A stretch of 64,000 nt of DNA from Hygrocybe punicea. Taxonomy: Eukaryota > Basidiomycota > Agaricomycetes > Agaricales > Hygrophoraceae. The stretch is taken from contig OY744472.1 of assembly GCA_963556145.1 (NCBI GenBank), positions 1,612,001-1,676,000 of the forward strand. Reading direction: 5' to 3'. The translations under genes were made by a program, and so were the position numbers. Shown one piece after another: positions 44,343 to 53,100 of this stretch (within the stretch, counting starts at the first letter, position 1; each line of letters begins with the position of its first letter). The notes beneath the pieces were generated by a model. The model did no database searches, had not been told where the DNA came from, and saw only the letters and a program-made list of their open reading frames with translations.

Positions 44343-44686
44343 CTCTTCGCCACTCTCCTCGCTGCCCTCCTGGCTTTCCCCCCTCGTTATCACATCTTGC
44401 GATGGTCCTGGTTGCGGAACGGGTTACGGCTGGTGCCTGGTCAGATCGGCGTTGTCGTCCAGTCAAGGGTGAGATTTGGTGAGAGGTGGGAGGTCCAAGG
44501 GCGGCAGCATGGGTCCATGTGGGTGGTGCAACAGTGAGGCCACTGTCATGCAACACGCATTCGGTCCTGCAACGATAATAAGTGTCAGTGTGTAAATGAA
44601 AATGAAAATTTTACCTGGTGAGATGGGTAGGTGGCCCTGCTGCATCTGCGGCTGAATCCTTGCTTAAACGTTGTACAGACGTCATC
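44343..44686 (-). pseudogene. KDZ partner gene, 5' exons
   Basis: A possible start ATG at 44686 gives MTSVQRLSKDSAADAAG, with donor GTAAAA near 44616 and acceptor TTGCAG near 44569. The following exon is Pro/Arg-rich and becomes acidic toward 44343, joining 43062-43186 in frame when the hAT-like element is removed. Start choice is tentative. Confidence 0.45.
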
Positions 44687-45321
44687 CTGCATGTAAATTA
44701 TGTCGTTAGTTAATGAAAACGGGTACTTTGGACTCACTTTCGGCCATTTTTCTTCTTTGGTTTAGCTTCTGGTTGGTCGTCGGTTGCTTTGGCTGGGCTT
44801 TTCATCTGGCCGCCGCTCATTTTCGTTTGGCTTCTCTTCAGTTTGGGGGGCGAGGCAGCACGGGCGCGGCCACTTCAGGTCGTATTGACGTTAGATCGAG
44901 TCTTGGGCATTGTTGTCAGTGTTGAGAACAGTTGATGGAGACGTACTCGCACTCTGCATGTGTGTGCGATGGTCCGTGCACGAGCACGGCCATATATAAG
45001 CCGTACAACCTGTTGTTGTATTTTGTGGGTTTATCCACCCTCATCAAATATTTATTTATTTAAATGGTTGTTATTATTAATATTCATAGTAATAATATTA
45101 AATATAGTATAAAAGTTTTCTCATGTTTTCCTCATTGGGTCTCCAGTGGTTGGTGCATCGGACTTTACACGGAATTCCGTAGGATTCCGTGGATTCCACT
45201 CGGAATTTATTGGGACTCGGAATGAATTTTTAGGTGATGGAGTTAATAATTTGGCTGGGTGAAATTCCACTCGGAATCCGCTCGGATTCTACTAGGAATG
45301 TGTGGCTCAGTGTAAAGTGCT
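44687..45321. other. Upstream region and right end of KDZ element
   Basis: No gene seen. 45165-45310 repeats GGAATTCCGTAGGATTCCG and GGAATCCGCTCGGATTC motifs in both orientations, then the terminal inverted repeat ends at 45321. AT-rich run at 45050-45115 could serve as promoter DNA for the partner gene. Confidence 0.55.
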
Positions 45322-45330
45322 CCTGATGAT

Positions 45331-45650
45331 TCTTGATAATACTGGTGAGGATGTCACATCAAATTTAATACCGATATGACAATGGTAAATTTCACTAAGC
45401 CCTTATCAACTACTGGCAATCAGTGAAGGTCTGCAAATGTTTGGTAGGCTGGCAATAATTCTGCTTTTTGATGATCATGTCTTAACCTCCTGGCAGTAAT
45501 TCTACTGTGACTATGACAATACTTTGCCAGCTGTCCGTCAGCCTGATGATTCTGGATAATACTGGCAAGTATGTCACATCAAATTTAATACCGATACGAC
45601 AATGGTAAATTTCACTAAGCCCTTATCAACTACTGGCAATCAGCGAAGTA
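45331..45650. repeat. Tandem duplication, remainder of copy A and copy B
   Basis: Copy A resumes with tcttgataatactgg and ends near 45425; copy B runs from 45436 to about 45650. Together with 35134-35248 this shows a duplicated unit of about 215 bp that existed before the KDZ insertion. Confidence 0.8.
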
Positions 45651-45764
45651 ATTATCAACTCTGCCTGGAACTGCCAGGGTATGTCATGTCGGCCCCGTTT
45701 TCCTGATGTCATCCAGGAGGTCTGAAATATTGAAGATCATCGCTGTCCAACCAAGCCTCATGTC

Positions 45765-46243
45765 ATGCCACTCCCCAAGATCCAGCTTGGAGTTCTTCTT
45801 GCCCTCTTCCTTGCTGAACCCATTATGTCTACCATAATATACCCATTCATCAACCAGGGGCATAATGTCTATCTCATACCCCTAACGGATTAGAGTTTCA
45901 TGGAACACTAACCTCTGATAATTCTGCCTCCTACTAGTTGTTGAACGAGTTTGGAATCACCAACAGTAACCCAGCTAAGACTGGTTATTATGTTGGGCTC
46001 ATAGTGTGTTAAGGGCAGCCCAATACTTTATTTGTTACGATCTGACAAGTAACTGTGCAGGAATCATTGTTTTTCTTCACAGAATGTCTCCTAGTTTTAC
46101 AATGGAGCCATTTATCAGACAGAGTGGGGTGCAAGCCTGTGCTTTTGACACATACCTTTGGCCTTGCACTATCAATGGTTTGTTTCAGATTCTCCAAGAC
46201 CTTCTGGACAGTTGTGATCAGCAGAGCACTAGCAGGCGCACTA
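45765..46243 (+). pseudogene. MFS transporter, N-terminal fragment
   Basis: Three exons of a major facilitator (drug:H+ antiporter-like) protein. Exon 1 (MPLPKIQLGVLLALFLAEPI, STIIYPFINQ to 45857) is transmembrane helix 1. Exon 2 (45938-46003) reads LLNEFGITNSNPAKTGYYVG. Exon 3 (46061-46243) reads ESLFFFTECLLVLQWSHLSD, RVGCKPVLLTHTFGLALSMV and TFWTVVISRALAGAL, covering the loop 2-3 motif (G/H-x-L-S-D-R-V-G-x-K-P) and helices 2-4. The donor after exon 1 reads GG instead of GT. The protein then runs straight into a satellite array, and helices 5 onward are missing. Only non-transposon-like gene on this side; clearly dead. Confidence 0.8.
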
Positions 46244-46830
46244 TACATGGCAGAGGGTCAGCCATGCCTGATGGGCAGCCAATATATGGCAGAGGGTCAG
46301 CCAACCCATGCCTGATGGGCAGCCAAGATATCCCTACTGGTCTGCCAACCCACATCTGATGGCCAGCCAATATGTGGCAGAGGGGTTGGCCAACCCATGT
46401 CTGATGGCCAGCCAATATATTCCAATGGGTCGGCCAACCCATGCCTGCTGGGCAGCCAAGATATCCCTATGGGTTGGCCAACCCACATCTGATGGCCAGC
46501 CAATATGTGGCAGAGGGGTTGGCCAACCCATGCCTCATGGCCAGCCAATACATGGCAGAGGGTCGGCCAACCCATGCCTCATGGCCAGCCAATATATGGC
46601 AGATGGTTGGCCAACCCATGTCCAATGGCAAGCTGAAACCCCCACCAGGTTGGGCAAAATATCCCCCAGTTGGCCAACCCAATTGGACTGGCCAGCTGTA
46701 TGGCTCAGCCAAGCCATCTGCCTTGGGAAAAGATATTGGTCGGCCAAGGTTGGCTGGCCCACTTCAAGTGGGAATTGTCCATCTTTGCCGACCCATGTTT
46801 CATGGAAAAGATACACTGAAAGGGCTCATG
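46244..46830. mobile_element. Satellite-like array with one terminal inverted repeat, palindrome family
   Basis: About nine units of roughly 45 bp built as GGCCAGCCAATAT, a spacer, and GGCCAACCCATG. At the right it ends with CACTTCAAGTGGGAATTGTCC and a terminus (46790-46825) that matches the palindrome's left end in reverse complement. Probably a deletion derivative or solo end of the same element family. The insertion removed the rest of an MFS gene. Confidence 0.65.
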
Positions 46831-47085
46831 AGGCAGGATATGACTTGGACTTGTGCTAAAGAAGCAATGCACTACCATACAAGCCCAGGATTCAAGATTT
46901 CTTGTAGCTAAGTGTTGAATGAAGATAATGTCATAACACAAGGTGACTTAGTAGCGATGATGATGTAAACTAAATCAAATTCTGTGAGGTGGTTACCTCT
47001 AACAGTCCAAATATCCAACTGGAAAAGCCAGACAGGAGGTTTTAAAAATCACATACTTGGATGTCCAAATAGTGTATATAGTATA
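46831..47085. other. No gene recognised
   Basis: Flank between the satellite array and the Helitron 3' end. The base before the Helitron (47085) is A, in keeping with A/T insertion. Confidence 0.5.
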
Positions 47086-47117
47086 CTAGTGGGGTGTGGG
47101 CCATTGCTTTGCATGGC
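47086..47117 (-). terminator. Helitron 3' hairpin and CTAG end
   Basis: Stem GCCAT/ATGGC with partial extension, then CCCACACCCCACTAG. This structure acts as the stop signal of rolling-circle transposition in known Helitrons. Confidence 0.7.
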
Positions 47118-47154
47118 ATGTTACTCGTCCCTTCTTTTAGCAAGAGAACACATA

Positions 47155-50100
47155 TTAAGATTGAGCATATATAAACAGTACAGCATTATTACCATTACAT
47201 GACAATAAATTAATATTTGAAAAGTTATCTATATCACCTTCATTAATGCAAATTGATCTGGTTGATATACCATCATGAAACCATACCATACTGTTGATGA
47301 ATATGCGGGCAGTAAAATGTGCATCACCAAAGTACACAATTCCTCTCAATGTGTAAGCAGTGGATATGTCATCAATTGACAAGTTTATAACTTGACTAAT
47401 TATTAAATTCTCAATAGAGTCAACTGTAAACATGATTAGAGGTGGAATTTTGTTAAATGCAATAAATTTAGTAATCTCTCCCCAACACAATTGACATTTG
47501 TGCCGTTGTCTATTAACTATGATTTGAGCAAGACATGTTGAGATTGTTCCAGAAAATGAATATGAACAATGAAAGATGGCGTCACATCTATCATTTTCCA
47601 GAATGGTTATGTTTTCACAATTGATACATTTAAGACAAGTTGAAGTCATTGGTTCATTTGCTTTCATTATATAATGGGCCAAATCACTTATGGCAATGCC
47701 AACTTGACCATAAGGAAATATTTCGGGTTTATCTTGATGCAATAAATGTCTGATTGTATTTCTAACTGTTTCTAAATCTGTTGTGTGATTCTTGGATCGT
47801 TTGAATCCTAAGCTCAAAATCTTTAATATTTCATTGATGCTATTGAATCTTTTTTTCCAACTTGATGGATCTTCATTCCATATTGCTAGTAATATTGTAA
47901 AGAGTGAATCATAAGCACAGCTCCAATCTTCCGCATCCCATATAAACCCTTTTGGTTCATTTAATTCAATAGTACTTGTTTTTCGTCTTTTTTTCACTAT
48001 GGAAGATGAACTTACAACTTGTTGTAATTTTCGTTTTTTATTTTGCAATACATTGGCCATCGAATTTTTATGAGTGACAGTGATTGGAACAGTTCCTTTT
48101 GCAGGAACAAAGTTGAGGTTTCTGAAATCTGCCTTTTGATTTTTGTTCATATGTTTAATTAATTGCCATGGAGAGGGCTGTGTTGTGTATTGATTTAGTT
48201 GCTCCGTGGCTTTCCATGCGATAGCATGATGAATGTTTTTTGGAATATATGACTTTCCTTTCCATTTTCTAAATTGATCAATGATAGAATTTCGCTGATC
48301 TCCCTTGACATGGTCTGGTAAGAGTCCTTGATATTTCAGTTTGGTAATCTCATCAAGCAGTTCTAATTCTCTGAATTCCTGCCTGAGATATCCAGAAGCA
48401 CCCCCAGTAATTACTTTAGGATCAAAGCCTTGCATGATGATAGTTCCTGCTGCAGAAGCACTTCTTGATAAGCAAGTATAATAGGATTGGTGGTTTCTAC
48501 AACTACTGAGGTCAACTACATTGTTAGGACGAGTACGTCCTTGACATGCATAATCAGTCATTGCAAAATTAGGTAGTACCAACACTTGTTCTCTTGACAA
48601 AGATATCACATCATCATTGGGTAATGAGCACATGGTGGAAGTGACATGTTTTGTAATCGGCACAACATTTTCAGGAAGTCCTTCTATGTTAATTTTTTTT
48701 GGAGGATTCAATAATCTGACAAATAAAGTGTCCAGTACAGTTTGTTGCTCAGGACCTATTGCACTCTGCCAACCCACAACTATGCCCTCTGCTCCTTTGG
48801 TAATGCAGCACTCTGTTGCATCATTGTTCCTCAGCATCACTGGCATGCCTACACATAAGTCCAATCTTCCTGGTATATGATCAGAGGATGATGCATGTGG
48901 TTGGCTCCAAAGTAGCTTTTGGAGTGAAGGTTCCAATATCTTTGTGTGTCGAATAGGATCCAAAATTGTTGACATGTGATGAGATTTTCTTTTGCTATTG
49001 GAACTAGTAGGATCATTCCATCTGTCTATGGAATAGAATGATGTTAATGGTCTCCTATTTTCAGCAGCAAAACGTTGAATACCAAGTTCATTGATTTTGT
49101 CTTTTTGTGCATTCAATGCAGTTATAACTGACACATTCCTGAATTTCTTTTGGGCTAATTTTGGATCATTTGGACCTTTTCCTGCAACACGAGTACGAAG
49201 AAATGCAATATCTTTGGGAGTACATGCTTTGTATCTCATGTTTTCCAAAGCAAGCCTCAGTTGGACATCTTCTTCTGACTGATTGGTTTGTCTCATATTT
49301 TCACGTAATATAACAACTGTTGTTATTTGATGCCAAAGAGCTTTGCCTATAGCCGCTTCCTGATTTGCTATAGTTTGACTGGAATTGATTTGGACACCAA
49401 CGGTTCCAGAGTATAAAGGAGCACCACTCATAGCTGGTGGAAGTTGGCCAAAATCTCCTGCAAATATCATATTAATGCCACCAAAGGGTTCATCATAAAC
49501 ACCACGTGCTTTTGCACACTGAGCACTGATTTTATACATATCTCTGCAAGATAACATTGACACCTCATCAATGAAAATGTAATCCACACCATCAAGATTG
49601 GCACGTACTTGTGCAAGGGAACGAGATGATCCTCCCTGATTAATTCCAAGAATGGAGTGATATGTGGATCCATTTACAAGGGCAGCAGCACCACCGGTTG
49701 GTGCAAGAACCACAAATCGATGATTTTCGTTGTGTTTACCAAAAAAACTAGTCAATGCTTTGATGACTTGTGATTTCCCTGTGCCTGCCATCCCACCAAG
49801 ATACATGCGTAGCTTATCAGAACCGTTAATCAAGGTAGAGTGATTCGCAATGATATGAAATGCTCTCTTTTGGTCAGTGTTCAACTTGTAATCATTGATA
49901 GTTACATCAATAAGATGACGATCAGCTCTGTTTGCAGGAATAAACATATGGTTGATGTATGTTGCATCCACTATCTTGACATCATTATATTGAAAATTTC
50001 CCAATTTATTTATGGTTGCTGTGTTTGTTGGTAAATTTTTATTTCTGTCATTGATGATTTCCTTTTTCTTTGCAAGGACTGCAGTTCTCCACAATTTTGC

Positions 50101-53100
50101 TGATTGTACTACAGGTGGTTCTATAGGTATCAACGGTCCTATATCTGGGGTACCATCAATACAATCATCGAGCCACCCTGACCTTTTCAAAGTTCTTTCA
50201 GTTATCAGCATTTGATCTTTCCTTTTTTGTCCTTTTTGACCAAGTTTCAGGAGTATTTCCGTGTCATTATTGTCTTCATCAATATTGTTGTTGAAGTCGT
50301 CGCCATTAAATGCAAATTCAGCATTGTGCATGTCATCCAGTTCATCAAGACCGTTTGAGGTCGCCCATGAATACCTTATATTTGTAGTATTATTCTTCTG
50401 ACGTTTAGCAGAGAAATCATCTCTTGCATCCAAACATTCATACCGCAGACCAAAGTATTTCATGATCTCTAGTTCTTTTTTAGAAAACTCGTGGTCTATA
50501 AAAGCATTATCCCATGTTTGTAATTTACTTTTGAGTTCTTTGCCACTTCTCCATGGCTTGAAAAACGTTAACATTGTACAACAATAATATTCTCGATCAC
50601 CACGGTCAGCCCTTGGCAAAGTGTTCGGAATAAAATTAGGAACTATGAAAGGATCATTCCCTTTCATTTTGGCATGGTGGGTAAGATATTGTGGATGATT
50701 GGAATGTAAAGTATAATCATTTTCAAATTTTGTCAATTTATTAAGATCAACTTCATTTGTTTTATCAGCTATTTCTGTGCCTGCATGTCTACTCAAACTA
50801 TCAGGTTTTGGAATTTCATCTATCTCCATGAGTATATCATTATCAACGACATCAGACAAGTTGTCATCACTGGAATAGTCAACATTAGTAGGTTCAGTGC
50901 AAGAGTCAGACAAATCATCACAGCCTAGATTGTCAAAAATTTGGTTTTGCACTGGTTCTTTTCTGGCCCTTTTGGTCTTTGTTTTGGTGCGTCTTTTCTT
51001 TGGTTCCATAGTGGCAAGACGTATCCAGTCATACAGTGATACATTATCATACAAGGCGGGTCTGAACATATAATTATTTACTTTGGAAAGTCCAATGTAT
51101 GCGCCATTATTCTTACCAATAACAACCTTTTGTGCATTATTTTGGTCTTCACATATATTAGGAATTTCTTCATCAGACCATGCACTGATAACCTCTTTAA
51201 CATAAGATCTCCAAAAGAATGGCACGAATTTATGACTGGTGTAGTGATCAGGATTTCCAAGGACATATAATGAAGCCATTGGAGCACCAATTTCCATTTT
51301 GGAGGTGAGTGAATTGACTATTTGTGTAAACAGCTTTCTGACTTTGTCTTTTCTTTTTAGGTCGCCACCAATCATTTCGGAATTCTTATCAAAAATACTT
51401 TTTATCACTTCAAAAATGCTATAGGTCTTCAAGGAGAATTTTGTAATATAATCTGTTATGTATGCAACTATGGCCTTTATAGCAGTACCTGATAATAAGC
51501 TGGTCACATCAGAATTGCATCGTAGCATATATGTAACTTCAGGTGTCACCGTGTTCATCCAAGGTTCACCATGCTTGAGGTTGAGAGCACCAGTGTTAGG
51601 TTCTACAAAAGTTTGTTGAAAGATATCACGGGGAAATCGTCGTTTACATTCACCTTTCGAATTAAGACAGTATGGCTTTTTTTTGCCATCATGCCTGTTA
51701 TGTACATTTAATCGCAATAAAAGATCATATACAACATCTTGAAACCTTTGCCACCATGTTGATCTTTTGTTGTGATATTGACAATTCATGGAACAATTAT
51801 ATGATGGTGGATCTGGCATGACACATGTTGGTGGTTGATATTCAGGTTTCGACATTGTCTGTTCCATTTTCTGTGATACCTCATCTTTAGAACCTGTCAT
51901 GAATTGTCCTACACACAAACTTTCCAAATATTCCACTAATCTTTTCTGAAAGTCAGAATTTTCACCCATAATTTTGTCACGTATTTCCTGAGGTGTAAGG
52001 CATCCCTTTATCCACAACAGCATATGAAGATGCAAGGTAAGACGTCCTTGTTCCTCTACCGTTGCATAATAACCTGATGTGTTTCCATACAGGCCAGGAT
52101 GAGATTCATTTATTCCTAATATATGTTTGATGAACATTTCAGTAGTAAAGTGAAAAAAGCGGGCTCCAGCAACTGGATTGTTTGCAATTAGTTTGTAACA
52201 ATCCTGGGGTAGACGTAGTTTAGGATAAAACTTTTCTTTGTTGTCAGCATAATATAAGCATAGTGGGTGATTGATGTCTGCAGGTGCAAAAGTGATAAAC
52301 CAAGTCGGAGCACCAATATAGGATATCAGAGACCAAATCTCATTTCGCATGTATTTCTTGTTAGTAATTGAACCTTTGACCTGACCAGCTACGTGATCCA
52401 GATCAGAAATGAGTTTATAGCATGCTTTCTCTTCTGATGTATCCGGTTTGACTCTATCACCTCTAGATAATCTTTTAGAGAGGTCATCCAAAACAGCTGT
52501 ATTGATATTCATCAGGCGATTTGCAATATCGTTGAAATTATGTTTATTAGTCAACAAATATCCTCCGGTTGTACTGTCTTTGATTTGTTCTTGATTGAAT
52601 GCAATCAATGGAAAATAGGGATCGGTTTGAAATCTTTTGTCATGGTACATCAGGAGATGTCTTTTGTGCATCATATCACTGATGCTTAAAACATCATTGT
52701 CTATGCTGCTAATACCACCCAAGCCATATGGAAATAGGCAGGGAAACATCATAGGATATAACTGAGGATTATTAAAGAACGATTCTGGATTTCTAGCATG
52801 GCTTATGGCAAGAACACCACCATGGTCATCTATCAAGTGCTTGGTCGCTCTAGCTATTAATGCCTTTGGACTTGTAATATCTAGATTTTCGCCAGTTATT
52901 CCACTAACAACAAAGGGACAAGGCCCATCTTCCACACCATCTTCCACTTCATTGTCAAATGCACTAGTGGCTTCTGGTTCCTTATTTGTGTCTGCTGGTC
53001 GATATGCAACCACAACAGGAATTCCATGATCTGGATATTGTGCTAGATTTTCATAGGAGATATCTAAATCATAGTAATCCATGTGATTCAATTTCAGCCA

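Larger units (their letters stand above)
35249..45321 (-). mobile_element. KDZ-type DNA transposon with transposase and partner gene
   Basis: 10,073 bp. Inverted ends share CACTTTACACTGAGCCACAC and beyond (35252-35276, 45294-45318), with a 9-bp target duplication cctgatgat (35240-35248, 45322-45330). Both ends carry repeated GGAATCCGCTCGGAATCC-like motifs. The minus-strand KDZ gene and its upstream partner lie inside; a TRIM-like retroelement and a hAT-like element have landed in the partner gene. Without these the transposon is about 6.4 kb. Confidence 0.85.

Noticed and set aside
46308..46859. Frames of 156-183 codons rich in Gly, Trp, Leu and Pro
   Set aside because: Translations simply repeat the 45-bp satellite unit in several registers.
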